From positions 186,001 through 250,000 of the forward strand of contig NZ_JARVWP010000001.1 of assembly GCF_029846235.1 (NCBI RefSeq): a stretch of 64,000 nt of DNA. The letters run 5' to 3'. The notes beneath the pieces were generated by a model. The model was not told the DNA's origin and ran no database searches. It worked only from the letters and a program-made list of their open reading frames with translations. A program made the translations under genes and the position numbers. Numbering within the stretch: position 1 is the first letter of the stretch; every line of letters begins with the position of its first letter. Positions 1-9,248 of this stretch are shown here, in pieces. This DNA comes from Bradyrhizobium sp. CER78. Lineage in GTDB: Bacteria; Pseudomonadota; Alphaproteobacteria; Rhizobiales; Xanthobacteraceae.

Positions 1-437
1 GGCTGCTGTCGGATACGCTCGCCGATGCCGCGGACAATTTCGTGCTGCCGGAGCCGATGCCGCAATGGCTCGAACAGGCGCAGAAAGGTGCGGCGGGAAA
101 GAAGACCGCGACGGTCGCGTCATTCCCCGGCAACGAGCAGCTTCGGCTGCAATATATGGGCAAGCTCGGCCCCAACGAGTTCCTGCTGCGGCTCGCCAAG
201 GACACCAGCGGCGACATGCCGGCCGAATTCTCCAGCGAGCTCGGCCTGACCACCCGCGAGGGCGAGGTGCTGTCCTGGCTCTCCAAAGGCAAGACCAACC
301 GCGACATCGCGCAGATCCTGGGCCTCAGCCCGCGCACCGTCGACAAGCATCTCGAGCAGATCTACGCCAAGCTCGGCGTCGAGAACCGCACCGCCGCCGC
401 CGCGATCGCGGTCAACGCAAGGCATCGCAAGTCTTGA
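1..437 (+). CDS. LuxR/GerE-type DNA-binding regulator, C-terminal part (cut by window edge)
   Basis: The reading frame is open from the left edge (frame beginning at base 3), so the N-terminus lies outside the window. The visible 144 residues end in a LuxR-type helix-turn-helix of about 60 residues: LTTREGEVLSWLSKGKTNRD, then the recognition helix LSPRTVDKHLEQIYAKLGV. This is the output domain of NarL/FixJ-like response regulators. The visible upstream part is not clearly a receiver domain, so I cannot say whether the protein is a two-component regulator. It ends 10 bases before the convergently oriented AraC gene. Its target genes cannot be told from here. Confidence 0.8.
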   Translation, partial: LLSDTLADAADNFVLPEPMPQWLEQAQKGAAGKKTATVASFPGNEQLRLQYMGKLGPNEFLLRLAKDTSGDMPAEFSSELGLTTREGEVLSWLSKGKTNRDIAQILGLSPRTVDKHLEQIYAKLGVENRTAAAAIAVNARHRKS

Positions 438-447
438 TGTAATGCCG

Positions 448-1422
448 CTAGCTTTTCGGATCGGCCGCTGCGGCGGAGCCGACCGGCTCGTCCGCTACAG
501 AATGCTGCGCCTTTCGCCACTGCGCCGGGGTCACGCCCATATGGCTCTTGAAGGCGCGCTGAAAGGCGGCCTCCGACTGATAACCGACCATCTCGGCAAC
601 GGCGCCGGTCGAAAGCGATGCTCTCTTCAACTCGTTGGCCGCAAGCGTCATCCTGATATCGGTGAGCAGATCGCTGGCCGATCGCCCAAGCTTCTCCTGG
701 AACTGCCGCGCTAGCGTGGCGCGCGACATGTTGCAAAGCCGTGCGAGCTCCGGCAGCGACCACGCGCGCGCAGGCGCGTTGAACATGGCGGCCACCGCCG
801 GCGCGAGCCGAGGATCGCCGACCAGAGCGAGCAGTCCGTGTGACGTTGCATCGGTCTCGCTCGCAAGCCGCAGCACAAGCGCGAACATCGCCGTGGACAG
901 CGCATTGAGCATGGCGTGGCCGCCCAGATGATCGTCGGCCGTTTCGCTGCGCATCAGGGACACGAGTCCGGCGAGCTGCGCGGCCGTCCCCTTTCCGGTC
1001 CGAGCGCCGGCATGCACGACAAGACGCGGCGGAAGATAGCTGCTCAACAGACGGTCGTGCGGAGGTGCAATCGCGAAGTGCCCGCACAGCAGGTCAAGCC
1101 GCTCATCCGACCCGAGGTTTTCGCTGATCGTGAAATTCTGCGCCGCCCGGTTGCGCGCCGGCAGCGGTGTCGCCCCGCTTCCGTCATGCATCACGTGTCG
1201 CGGGTTGCCGGGAAGCAGAAGGATGTCGCCGGGCTTCAGCAGCAATGACCGTCCGCCCGCGGGATCGTCCAGGATCGCCGAGCCGGCAAGCACCGCATGA
1301 TAGGGGATTTCGTTGGTCAGACCCGGGCCCTGCTCGATACGCCAGGGGACGCTGTAACTGCAGCGAATATCGAGCCGCCCCCGCACCGGCATCATCTCGA
1401 ATAGCCGGCTGAGCCAATCCAT
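448..1422 (-). CDS. AraC-family transcriptional regulator with N-terminal cupin (Cupin_6-like) domain
   Basis: The 324-residue protein has an effector-binding cupin-like half (about residues 1-190, with LLKPGDILLLPGNPRH) and a C-terminal pair of AraC helix-turn-helix motifs (LPELARLCNMSRATLARQFQ, then VAEMVGYQSEAAFQRAFKSH). I chose the ATG at 1422 because GGGGGA lies 7 bases upstream and the protein then begins MDWLSRLFEMMPVRG, the usual start in this subfamily. An upstream in-frame start at 1461 has no Shine-Dalgarno sequence. The gene is divergent from the AhpD-like gene at 1552. Regulators of this type commonly control an adjacent divergent oxidoreductase gene, which is the likely role here by inference. 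Confidence 0.85.
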   Translation of the reverse strand: MDWLSRLFEMMPVRGRLDIRCSYSVPWRIEQGPGLTNEIPYHAVLAGSAILDDPAGGRSLLLKPGDILLLPGNPRHVMHDGSGATPLPARNRAAQNFTISENLGSDERLDLLCGHFAIAPPHDRLLSSYLPPRLVVHAGARTGKGTAAQLAGLVSLMRSETADDHLGGHAMLNALSTAMFALVLRLASETDATSHGLLALVGDPRLAPAVAAMFNAPARAWSLPELARLCNMSRATLARQFQEKLGRSASDLLTDIRMTLAANELKRASLSTGAVAEMVGYQSEAAFQRAFKSHMGVTPAQWRKAQHSVADEPVGSAAAADPKS

Positions 1423-1551
1423 GGCCAATCCCCCGAAGCATCGCATGAGACGATTGAGCATATAATCGAGCTATATGAACATTCAATGTCTCAATTATCG
1501 ATCCTATTGTCACTCCGCAATCGTTCACCAACCCCAACAAGGAGTGCCACC

Positions 1552-2088
1552 ATGTCTCGTCTTTCAGTCCCCAATCTCGAAACCGACACCGGCCCGTCGG
1601 GCCAGATCTACGCCCAGATCAAGAAGGCGGCCGGCAGCGTCCCGAATGCCTATGCGGCGATCGCCGCCCACGGACCGGCCGCGCTCAAGGCGATGGTCGC
1701 CGCCGATGCGGTGCTCGCCGGCGGCAGCCTGTCCAAGCGTGATCGGGAGATCATCAAGATCGTGGTCAGCGCTGCCGGCGGTTGCGATTACTGTGTCGCC
1801 GCGCATTCTCACCTCGCCAAGCTCGCCGGCGTGAAGGCCGACGCGCTGAAGCAGATCCGCGACGGCGAGCCGACCGGCGATGCCAAGTACGATGTGCTGA
1901 TCGATTTCGTTCGCAAGCTCGCGCAGTCGAGCGGCACCGTCAGCGACGAAGATTTCGCCGCGATCAAAGCCGCCGGCTACACCGATGCGCAGCTGGTCGA
2001 GATCAGCCTGGCGTTTGCGACCATCGTCTTCACCAACGTCTTCAACCGCATCAACGACACCGACATCGACTTCCCCGCCGTCGCATGA
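1552..2088 (+). CDS. Carboxymuconolactone decarboxylase / AhpD-like family protein
   Basis: A 178-residue all-helical AhpD-fold protein. It carries the redox motif CDYCVAAH (about residue 81), matching the family CxxC plus histidine that act in peroxide or alkylhydroperoxide reduction. The ATG at 1552 follows AAGGAG at 1539-1544; the in-frame start at 1486 has no such signal. The gene is divergent from the AraC regulator, with 129 bases between the starts, and is followed by a strong hairpin. The length and single CxxC fit the peroxidase-like branch rather than true carboxymuconolactone decarboxylase. The substrate is unknown. Confidence 0.85.
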   Translation: MSRLSVPNLETDTGPSGQIYAQIKKAAGSVPNAYAAIAAHGPAALKAMVAADAVLAGGSLSKRDREIIKIVVSAAGGCDYCVAAHSHLAKLAGVKADALKQIRDGEPTGDAKYDVLIDFVRKLAQSSGTVSDEDFAAIKAAGYTDAQLVEISLAFATIVFTNVFNRINDTDIDFPAVA

Positions 2089-2120
2089 CGCGGCAATAGG
2101 TGGCATGCGCCGATAATGAT

Positions 2121-2155
2121 GGATCGCCGGCGAACCCTGCGTTCGCCGGCGATCC
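2121..2155. terminator. Strong hairpin after the AhpD-like gene
   Basis: A perfect 14-bp inverted repeat (GGATCGCCGGCGAA paired across a 7-base loop) begins 33 bases after the stop codon. No T-run follows, so it may be an intrinsic-type terminator or simply a palindromic repeat. The rest of 2156-2440 shows no gene or motif that I recognise. Confidence 0.5.
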
Positions 2156-2461
2156 CGCGTTGCCGAACGACTGAGCAGACGCAACATCCGCCACGAGCGC
2201 TGCAACATGGCTGCCAATATCGCGGCGCAAATCCGTTTCCCTATCTCCCTTTAAGGCCGCGTCGTAACCCATTGCCGAATTTGCGGAATGCCTTGAAATC
2301 GACCACCCGTTCAGCGCGTTCGCTCGCGCGGCCTCCCGCTCGACGCGGACGCATCCGTTATTCCCATGCAGCAATGATCCGCAGTTCTCCGCCTGTGAAC
2401 ATAGTTCCGCCGCGCAGTCTGCGCTAAAGAAGGACCGCCGGTGTTGTTCTGGAGTGAGTTG

Positions 2462-2653
2462 ATGAAGAAGAACGACGTCACGTGTCCGCGCTGCGGGGCC
2501 GGATTCCGACGCCTTGAGCTGGCAACCGGATCAGGAAGCGAGGGCGAGTATCGCTGCCCGGTCTGCGAGACGACACTCGAGCAGTTTGACGGTGACAAGC
2601 TCGTCGCCTACCGCCTGACCATCCAACCCTCGATTCGCGGGTTGAAGACCTAG
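2462..2653 (+). CDS. Small zinc-ribbon protein
   Basis: A 63-residue protein with two CxxC knuckles, CPRCGAGFRR near the start and CPVCETTLEQ in the middle, predicting one structural zinc. The ATG at 2462 follows GGAG at 2451-2454. An in-frame GTG at 2441, with AAGGA at 2430-2434, would add 7 residues and cannot be excluded. The protein has no other domain. Small zinc-ribbon proteins of this size are common in rhizobia and have no assigned function. It converges on cobF and is not part of that operon. Confidence 0.7.
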   Translation: MKKNDVTCPRCGAGFRRLELATGSGSEGEYRCPVCETTLEQFDGDKLVAYRLTIQPSIRGLKT

Positions 2654-2672
2654 CATCCTCGCCATCTCCGGA

Positions 2673-3422
2673 TTACTGCCTGCGCTTCAGGACATAGCTG
2701 TCCATGATCCAGCCGTGCTGTTCACGCGCATCCCGGCGCACGGCGACGATGCGCGGGCCGACCTCCGCGAGCTCCCCCGCCATGATGATCTTATCGGGCA
2801 TGCCAAGATAGGCGCCCCACCAGATCCTTAAGCCGGCAGGATCGAGCGTCTGGAAGGCGGCGCCGCCGTCGAGCATCACGACGACGGTATCGACACCAAC
2901 AGGCCAGCCGCCCTCACGCAGCCGCCGGCCGGTCGTGACCAGGAACGGCTCGCCGATCTCGTTGAGCGGCAGCGCATGCGCGGCGCACAGCGCCTGGATC
3001 GACGTGATGCCCGGGATCATTGCGATCGACGGCAGCGGATCGAGCCGTTGCGCAATCCGCAGGCTTGAATCGTAGAGCGAGGGATCGCCCCAGATCAGCA
3101 GAGCGACGCGTCCCTCGCCGCCGAGATGCCGCGCGATTTGCTCCGACCAACTAGCAGCGACCGCATCGTGCCAATCGTCCACGCCCTTGCGATAGTCGTC
3201 CTCACCGGCGTCGCGCACCGGCAGGTCGAACTCGGCAATGCGCGTGCGGTCGTTGCTCAACGCCTCCGCGCAGATCGTTCGGCGCAATTCGGCGAGGTCC
3301 GACTTCGCGGTGCCCTTGCGCGGGATCATGATCAAATCGGCGGCGTTGATCGCGTCGATCGCAGCGAGGGTGAGCTGCTGCGGGTCGCCGCATCCGATAC
3401 CGATCAGGGACAGCATCAGCAT
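2673..3422 (-). CDS. cobF: Precorrin-6A synthase (deacetylating), CobF
   Basis: CobF methylates C1 of the corrin ring of precorrin-5 and releases the acetyl group, giving precorrin-6A in the aerobic pathway. The 249-residue protein has the tetrapyrrole methylase fold, with an N-terminal LIGIGCGDPQQLT loop, a central LLIWGDPSLYD SAM-site motif and IPGITSIQALCA. The start at 3422 lies 7 bases after the cobA stop, with GAAGAAAAG overlapping the end of cobA. Longer in-frame starts would run deep into cobA. It is the last gene of the minus-strand cob operon. A dedicated CobF marks the oxygen-dependent pathway. Confidence 0.93.
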   Translation of the reverse strand: MLMLSLIGIGCGDPQQLTLAAIDAINAADLIMIPRKGTAKSDLAELRRTICAEALSNDRTRIAEFDLPVRDAGEDDYRKGVDDWHDAVAASWSEQIARHLGGEGRVALLIWGDPSLYDSSLRIAQRLDPLPSIAMIPGITSIQALCAAHALPLNEIGEPFLVTTGRRLREGGWPVGVDTVVVMLDGGAAFQTLDPAGLRIWWGAYLGMPDKIIMAGELAEVGPRIVAVRRDAREQHGWIMDSYVLKRRQ

Positions 3423-3429
3423 GGCCGCA

Positions 3430-4158
3430 TCACTTTTCTTCCGGTGCCAGCGCGCCGAATAGAATAATGGAAGCTGCCGTGGCAGCGCCGGCATGCGCGA
3501 GCTGTTCGGCCAGCCCTGCGATCGTGGTCCGATGAAGCTGCTCGTCGGCATGGCCGAGGGACTCCGCCAGCAGCGCCGGCGTGTCGGGGGCGAGACCATG
3601 TGCGATCAGCCCTGCGGCCAGAGCCGGGAACGTGCGCCGCCCCATATAGACGACCGTGGTCGCTTCCGGATCGGCCAGCGCCGCCCAATTCAAATCCGCC
3701 GGCAATCCGCCGGTGACATCGGCGCCGGTCACGAACTGAACCCGGCGCGAGGTCAGCCGTCGCGTCAGCGGAATGCCGGCTTGCGCGGCGGCAACCGAGG
3801 CCGAGGTCACGCCGGGAATGATCTCGTAGCCGATGCCTGCATTGCGCAGCGCCTCGATCTCCTCCTCGAGGCGCCCAAAGATGCCGGCATCGCCGGATTT
3901 CAGCCGCACCACCCGCACGCCCGCCGCCGCGTAATCGACCAGCAGCCGGCTGACATGATGCTGCTTCGCCGAGAGGCGGCCGGCGCGTTTGCCGACCGCG
4001 ACGAGGTTGGCGCCGGAGCGCGCGAGATCGAGGATCGCGCCCGAAGCGAGATCGTCGTACAGCACCACGTCGGCCTCGCGCAGCCGCGCCGCTCCCTTGA
4101 TGGTCAGGAGATCGGGGTCGCCGGGACCGGCCGAGACGAAGGAGACGAAGGCGCTCAT
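3430..4158 (-). CDS. cobA: Uroporphyrinogen-III C-methyltransferase (SUMT), CobA
   Basis: CobA transfers two methyl groups from SAM to C2 and C7 of uroporphyrinogen III, giving precorrin-2, the branch point to B12 and siroheme. The 242-residue protein contains SAGPGDPDLLTIKGA at the N-terminus, the signature VVRLKSGDAGIFGR and the IPGVTSASVAAAQAGIPLT loop. It is the single-domain type, without the dehydrogenase/chelatase part of CysG, so it serves the corrin pathway. It overlaps the end of cobB by 4 bases, which points to coupled translation. Confidence 0.94.
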   Translation of the reverse strand: MSAFVSFVSAGPGDPDLLTIKGAARLREADVVLYDDLASGAILDLARSGANLVAVGKRAGRLSAKQHHVSRLLVDYAAAGVRVVRLKSGDAGIFGRLEEEIEALRNAGIGYEIIPGVTSASVAAAQAGIPLTRRLTSRRVQFVTGADVTGGLPADLNWAALADPEATTVVYMGRRTFPALAAGLIAHGLAPDTPALLAESLGHADEQLHRTTIAGLAEQLAHAGAATAASIILFGALAPEEK

Positions 4159-5465
4159 CGGTCCTCCGCAATCAGATGGAAGAATGTCCCCGTTGCGTTA
4201 CCGCGCCGCGATCCGGTTTCCGCAACGATCGCGCCGGTCGCATCGCGTACCACCGCAAGCGGCGTATCGGGCTGCGCGATGATCGTCGAATAGTGAAATT
4301 CGTGGCCGCGCAGCCGCGCGCCTGGACCGTGTCCTGGCATCGGCGCGGCAAGCTCGGCGAGCCGGTAGCCGAGATGCATGCGACGCTTGGCATAGCTCGT
4401 CTCGAGGCCGAGCAGCCCCGCCATCTCATGGCGCACGCCTTCGGCATCGGTCAGCGCGGCGCCCAGCACCATGTAGCCCCCGCACTCGCCATGCACCGGC
4501 TTCATCTCGGCGAAGGCGCGCAGCCCAGCGAGAAATCGCCTGTTGGCGGCAAGACGGCCGGCATGCAGTTCAGGGTAGCCACCGGGCAGCCAGCACACAT
4601 CGGCACCCGCGTCAGGGCCTTCGTCGGCAAGCGGCGAGAACGTCACGATGTCTGCGCCGGCCGCTCGCCAGGCTTCCAGCATATGCGGATAGACGAACGA
4701 GAATGCAGCGTCGCGCGCGAGCGCGATGCGCTGGCCGGGCGGTGTGATGCCCAGGCCGAGCGCAGCAGCTTGCGGCGGCGACACCCGGGCCGATCGCAGC
4801 ACAGCGTCGAGATCGACATGCTCGATCACGAAACGGGCGGCTTCGTCGATCAGGCTGTCGATCTGAGCCTGCTCTTCGGCCTGCACCAGGCCGAGATGCC
4901 GCTTCGGCAAGGCGATCTCGGCGTGACGGGGCAGCGCACCCAACACCGGTATGCCTGCGCCAGTCATCGCATCGCGCACCAAGGCTTCGTGGCGCGCACT
5001 AGCGACACGGTTCAGAACGACACCAGCAAGCCGAACGTCGGCGCGGAAGTCGCGCAGCCCGGCGGCGATCGCCGCCGCCGTCTGGGCCTGGCCGGAGGGA
5101 TCGATCACCAGCAGCACCGGCCATCCCATCATCGCGGCAATATCGGCCGTGGCCCCGGTGCCCGAGACGCCGCGCGCGGCGACGCCGTCGAACAAGCCCA
5201 TCGAGCCTTCGGCCAGCACGAGATCGGCGTCCGCGCCGCGGCTGGCCAGAGATGCGATCGCATCCGATGCCATCGCCCAGCTATCGAGATTGACGGATGC
5301 GCGACCGGTCGCGACCGCATGGAACGCCGGATCGATGTAATCAGGGCCGCTCTTGAGGCATTGTATCTTGAGGCCGCGATTGCGCCAGGCGCGCGCCAGC
5401 GCCAGGGTCAGCGTCGTCTTGCCGACGCCGGAGGCCGGGGCCGAGATCACGAGGCCCGCGGTCAT
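4155..5465 (-). CDS. cobB: Hydrogenobyrinic (cobyrinic) acid a,c-diamide synthase, CobB
   Basis: CobB uses ATP and glutamine to amidate the a and c side chains of hydrogenobyrinic acid before cobalt insertion. The 436-residue protein has an N-terminal dethiobiotin synthetase-like domain with P-loop [14 protein letters not shown], and a C-terminal class I glutamine amidotransferase domain with nucleophile motif [11 protein letters not shown]. It overlaps cobM and cobA by 4 bases at either end, inside the minus-strand operon. Its length is normal for the family. Confidence 0.94.
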   Translation of the reverse strand: MTAGLVISAPASGVGKTTLTLALARAWRNRGLKIQCLKSGPDYIDPAFHAVATGRASVNLDSWAMASDAIASLASRGADADLVLAEGSMGLFDGVAARGVSGTGATADIAAMMGWPVLLVIDPSGQAQTAAAIAAGLRDFRADVRLAGVVLNRVASARHEALVRDAMTGAGIPVLGALPRHAEIALPKRHLGLVQAEEQAQIDSLIDEAARFVIEHVDLDAVLRSARVSPPQAAALGLGITPPGQRIALARDAAFSFVYPHMLEAWRAAGADIVTFSPLADEGPDAGADVCWLPGGYPELHAGRLAANRRFLAGLRAFAEMKPVHGECGGYMVLGAALTDAEGVRHEMAGLLGLETSYAKRRMHLGYRLAELAAPMPGHGPGARLRGHEFHYSTIIAQPDTPLAVVRDATGAIVAETGSRRGNATGTFFHLIAEDR

Positions 5466-6247
5466 TGAGATGATCCCGGAAAGCGCGGCGCCGCACCGAC
5501 CGGGCGGTAGCGGCGGTCATAGTCGGCGGCGTAGAGACGGCTTTCGGCGAAATCGCCGGCGCCGAGCGTCTTGCCGACCAGGATCAGCGCGGTCCGTTCC
5601 AGTTCGGGGCCGATTGCCGCATCGAGCGTCGCGAGCGTGGCGCGCACGATCCGCTGGTCCGGCCAGCTCGCGCGCCAGACGATCGCCACCGGGCAGTCCG
5701 CGCCGTAATGCGGCGTCAGCTCGGCGATGACCTTGTCGAGCAGATGGATCGAGAGGTGGATCGCGAGCACCGCACCGGTCGCAGCAAACGCCGCGAGTGT
5801 CTCACCATCAGGCATCGCGCTCGCCCGGCCCGGCGTGCGCGTCAGCACCACCGATTGCGCAAGGCCGGGCAGCGTGAGCTCGGCCTCCAGTGCCGCCGCG
5901 GCCGCGGAGAAGGCCGGCACGCCGGGCGTCACCGAATACGGAATCTGCAACGCGCGCAACCGGCGCAGCTGTTCGCCCATCGCCGACCAGATCGAGAGAT
6001 CGCCCGAATGCAGCCGCGCGACGTCCTTGCCCTCGGCATGCGCCGCGGCGATCTCGGCGATGATCTCGTCGAGTGACAGCGGCGCGGTGTTGACGATACG
6101 CGCATCCTTCGGGCAATGCGCCAGCACGCCTGCAGGCACCAGCGATCCGGCATAGAGACAGACCGGGCAAGAGGCGATGAGATCGCGCCCGCGCAAGGTC
6201 AGAAGATCGGCGGCGCCTGGCCCTGCGCCGATGAAATGCACCGTCAT
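5462..6247 (-). CDS. cobM: Precorrin-4 C11-methyltransferase, CobM
   Basis: CobM methylates C11 of precorrin-4 to give precorrin-5. The 261-residue tetrapyrrole methylase begins [20 protein letters not shown], has [15 protein letters not shown] in the SAM region and [20 protein letters not shown] after it. These features are typical of CobM/CbiF. It overlaps cobE upstream and cobB downstream by 4 bases. Confidence 0.94.
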   Translation of the reverse strand: MTVHFIGAGPGAADLLTLRGRDLIASCPVCLYAGSLVPAGVLAHCPKDARIVNTAPLSLDEIIAEIAAAHAEGKDVARLHSGDLSIWSAMGEQLRRLRALQIPYSVTPGVPAFSAAAAALEAELTLPGLAQSVVLTRTPGRASAMPDGETLAAFAATGAVLAIHLSIHLLDKVIAELTPHYGADCPVAIVWRASWPDQRIVRATLATLDAAIGPELERTALILVGKTLGAGDFAESRLYAADYDRRYRPVGAAPRFPGSSQ

Positions 6248-6612
6248 TCGCCGTCTCCTTCCGCAATCGCCGCGGTCGCCATCCGATCCTGCGAGACGCG
6301 TCGAGCTGAGGTCAGGCGCGCACCTCGTCCCACTGCCGCGAGCGCCGCGGCTTCAGCAACAGAGCCCGTGCCGAACCTGACAGCGATTTGTTCTGACTGC
6401 GTCATCGTTTCGATCTCCGCCAACGTCTCGGCGGGAATCCCGCGAATCGGCAACCCCAATTCCAGTGCCAGCGCCTTCAATGCCACCGCATCGGCCTTGT
6501 CACTCACCGTGGCAACCGCCGCAAGGCCCTCGGAGCCGCCGGCGGCATTGAGCGCTTCGCGCAAGGATGCGACGCTGGCATCGCGCCTGAATCCCAGACC
6601 GGCGACCTTCAT
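6244..6612 (-). CDS. cobE: Cobalamin biosynthesis protein CobE (CbiG C-terminal-like)
   Basis: A 122-residue single-domain protein related to the C-terminal domain of CbiG; it contains [20 protein letters not shown] and [18 protein letters not shown]. CobE occurs only in B12 clusters, but its exact step in the aerobic pathway is not settled. The ATG at 6612 overlaps the cobL stop by 4 bases and is preferred to an in-frame ATG at 6627. Confidence 0.88.
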   Translation of the reverse strand: MKVAGLGFRRDASVASLREALNAAGGSEGLAAVATVSDKADAVALKALALELGLPIRGIPAETLAEIETMTQSEQIAVRFGTGSVAEAAALAAVGRGARLTSARRVSQDRMATAAIAEGDGE

Positions 6613-7790
6613 CTGATCACGCTCCATTGCACGATCGGCCGCGCGGCCTTCCAGGAACGATACCGGCCAAGCGGCTCGGCCTGCGCGATCTCGACGCGCA
6701 TCAGTTCGCCGCCATGGCGCTGGTGCAGATCGGAGAGCAGCGCCTCGGTTTCCAGCGTCACCGCATGTGCGACCAGCCGCGTGCCCGGAGCGATCTGCGA
6801 CCAGATCGCGGCGAACATATCAGCATCGAGGCCGCCCCCGATGAACACCGCATCGGGCGCCGCGAGGTCCGGCAGGATGCCGGGCGCCTCGCCTTCGACG
6901 ATTGTGATCCGGTGGCTCAGGCCGAAGCTCGTCGCATTGCCGCGGATGTTGGCGGCGCGTTCGCCGCGCGCCTCGACCGCGACCGCCGTGCCGCCGCAGA
7001 GCGCCCATTCGATCGAGATCGAGCCGGAGCCGGCGCCGATATCCCACAGTCGCTCGCCGGGCCGCGGCGACAGCGCCGACAGCGCAAGCGCACGGACCGG
7101 CCGCTTTGTGAGCTGCCCGTCATGCACAAACAATGCGTCGGGAAGGCCCGAACTGCGCGCGAGTCCTTGCCCTCCCCTCGCCTCCAGCGCAACCGCGACC
7201 AGGCTGTCACCTGAATCACCGGCGTAGCTGTCGGCGCGATGCTGCGTGATCGATTCCCGCGGGCCGCCCAGCGCGGACAGCGTCCACATCGCCGACGGTC
7301 CCCAGCCACGCTCCGTGAGCCAGCGCGCGAGATCGGAAGCCGCTCTGCCGTCGCGCACCAGACAGATGATCCGTGCATCGCGCGAAAGATGCGGCAACAG
7401 CCGTTCGAACGGCGCGGCATGAAGGCCGAGGCAAACAGTATTCTCCAGCCGCCAGCCCAGACGTGCAACGGCCAGCGAGAACGTCGACGGCGCGGAATGC
7501 GCGACCCACTCGCCTGTCCGCAATGTCCCGACAAGGCTGCCGCCGGCGCCATGCCAGAACGGATCGCCGGAGGCGAGCACAACGGTCGGACGTCCCCGGC
7601 GTTCAAGCACGATGCCTGCATCGAACGGCACCGGCCAGGCGCGACCACGATCGGTGATCCCGGCCAGTGCAAGGTGGCGTTCGCCGCCGAAAACAGTTTC
7701 GGCGTCATCAAGCGCCTTTCGGCTTGCGTCTGACAGTCCCGCAAGGCCATCTTCGCCGATGCCAATGATGGTCAACCAGGGATTACCCAT
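6609..7790 (-). CDS. cobL: Precorrin-6Y C5,15-methyltransferase (decarboxylating), CobL
   Basis: CobL methylates C5 and C15 of precorrin-6Y and decarboxylates the C12 acetate, giving precorrin-8X. The 393-residue protein is the two-domain form. The N-terminal CbiE-like methylase begins LTIIGIGEDGLAGLSDASRK, and the C-terminal CbiT-like domain has the class I SAM motif LWDIGAGSGSISIEWALCGG. The start at 7790 gives the normal N-terminus. This ATG shares bases with the ATG of cobK on the opposite strand (7788-7791 is CATG), so the 5' regulatory region of cobL must lie inside cobK or upstream of it. Confidence 0.94.
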   Translation of the reverse strand: MGNPWLTIIGIGEDGLAGLSDASRKALDDAETVFGGERHLALAGITDRGRAWPVPFDAGIVLERRGRPTVVLASGDPFWHGAGGSLVGTLRTGEWVAHSAPSTFSLAVARLGWRLENTVCLGLHAAPFERLLPHLSRDARIICLVRDGRAASDLARWLTERGWGPSAMWTLSALGGPRESITQHRADSYAGDSGDSLVAVALEARGGQGLARSSGLPDALFVHDGQLTKRPVRALALSALSPRPGERLWDIGAGSGSISIEWALCGGTAVAVEARGERAANIRGNATSFGLSHRITIVEGEAPGILPDLAAPDAVFIGGGLDADMFAAIWSQIAPGTRLVAHAVTLETEALLSDLHQRHGGELMRVEIAQAEPLGRYRSWKAARPIVQWSVIR

Positions 7791-8538
7791 GATACGCGCC
7801 CTGATCCTGGGCGGAACGGCCGACGCCAATTCGCTTGCCGCTGCGGTTGCCCGCGCGGGGATCGACGCGGTCTATTCCTATGGCGGACGCACCGCTGCTC
7901 CGGCCGAACAACCTCTGCCGACGCGGATCGGCGGCTTCGGCGGCGTCAGCGGTCTTGCCGACTATCTTCGTCGGGAACGCATCACGCATGTGATCGATGC
8001 GACGCATCCGTTCGCGGCCGAGATGAGCCGCAATGCGATCGCCGCCTGCGCGCAGACCGCAACGCCGTTGCTCGCGCTTGAACGCGCGCCGTGGGATAAA
8101 ACCTCCGGCGATCATTGGATCGAGGTGGCGGACGTCGTGGCCGCGGCCGCGGCGTTGCCGGACGGCCGCGCCAATGTGTTCCTCGCGATCGGCCGCCAGC
8201 ATATCGCGCCCTTCGGCGCCCGGCCGCAGCATGCCTATACGTTGCGTTTCGTCGACCCGCCCGGGGAAGCGCTGCCATTGCCGGAGGCGGATGTCATCGT
8301 CTCGCGCGGACCGTTCACGCTCGAGGGTGAGCTCGAGATGATGCGCACACGTCGTATCGCGTGGATCGTCGCCCGTAACTCCGGGGGCGCCGGCGCGCGC
8401 GCCAAAATCGACGCCGCTCGCGCGCTTGGCCTTCCCGTCATCATGATCACGCGGCCGCTGCTGCCCGACAGGCCGCGGGTGGAAAGTGTCGGCGACGTGA
8501 TGGAATGGCTTGGTCATCGGACCTGCCTCGGCGCATAG
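7789..8538 (+). CDS. cobK: Precorrin-6A reductase, CobK
   Basis: CobK reduces the macrocycle of precorrin-6A with NADPH to give precorrin-6Y. The 249-residue protein starts MIRALILGGTADANSLAAAV, has VIDATHPFAAEMSRNAI and ends with a segment containing VIMITRPLLP, all CbiJ/CobK features. AGGGA precedes the ATG at 7789. It is the only gene of its strand within this cob run. Its start overlaps the cobL start head to head, and its last 25 bases overlap the end of cobJ tail to tail. Confidence 0.93.
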   Translation: MIRALILGGTADANSLAAAVARAGIDAVYSYGGRTAAPAEQPLPTRIGGFGGVSGLADYLRRERITHVIDATHPFAAEMSRNAIAACAQTATPLLALERAPWDKTSGDHWIEVADVVAAAAALPDGRANVFLAIGRQHIAPFGARPQHAYTLRFVDPPGEALPLPEADVIVSRGPFTLEGELEMMRTRRIAWIVARNSGGAGARAKIDAARALGLPVIMITRPLLPDRPRVESVGDVMEWLGHRTCLGA

Positions 8539-9248
8539 ACCCAGCGGCCGACCCGCCGCGTCGCCGAATTGCCGACGATCACGAGCGTCCGCATGTCGGC
8601 CATCTCGGGCCGCGCGTCGCGCAGTTCGACCGTCTCGATTCGCTGGTCTGATGTAGAGACGGCGCGCGCGAAAATCACGATCCGCTCGCCACAGCCCGCC
8701 TCCTTCAATATCTCGAGTGTTCGCGCAAAGCCTTCCGGCCGGCTGGCCGAGCGCGGATTGTACATCGCGATCGCAAAGTCGGCTTCGGCGGCGAGCCGCA
8801 AGCGCTTCTCGATCAGCGACCACGGCTTGAGATTGTCGGACAGGTTGATCGCGCAGAAGTCATGGCCGAGCGGCGCGCCGGCGCTCGCCGCCGCCGCCAG
8901 CATCGCCGTCACGCCGGGCAGCACGCGAATCGGCAGGTCGTGCCATTGCGGCGCATCCTCAAGCGCCTCGAACACGGCGGATGCCATCGCGAATACGCCG
9001 GGATCGCCCGACGACACCACGACGACCTGTCGCCCCTCGGACGCGAGCCGCAGCGCCTCGCCGGCGCGCTGCAATTCCACGCGATTGTCGGACGGGTGCA
9101 GCGTCAGGCCGGCGCGCGGCGGCACACGCGAAACATAGGGGGCATAGCCGATGATATCGGTCGCCGCCGCGAGCGCAGCCGTGACTTCCGGCGTGATCAG
9201 CGCCTCGTCGCCCGGCCCCAATCCCGCAATGGTCACCGTGCCGGTCAT
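8514..9248 (-). CDS. cobJ: Precorrin-3B C17-methyltransferase, CobJ
   Basis: CobJ methylates C17 and drives ring contraction of precorrin-3B to precorrin-4. The 244-residue tetrapyrrole methylase begins MTGTVTIAGLGPGDEALITP and has VVVSSGDPGVFAMASAVFEA and AIAMYNPRSASRPEGF, typical of CobJ/CbiH. It overlaps cobI upstream by 4 bases. Its 3' end runs 25 bases into cobK on the other strand, and the next same-strand gene is cobL, about 720 bases on. Confidence 0.94.
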   Translation of the reverse strand: MTGTVTIAGLGPGDEALITPEVTAALAAATDIIGYAPYVSRVPPRAGLTLHPSDNRVELQRAGEALRLASEGRQVVVVSSGDPGVFAMASAVFEALEDAPQWHDLPIRVLPGVTAMLAAAASAGAPLGHDFCAINLSDNLKPWSLIEKRLRLAAEADFAIAMYNPRSASRPEGFARTLEILKEAGCGERIVIFARAVSTSDQRIETVELRDARPEMADMRTLVIVGNSATRRVGRWVYAPRQVR

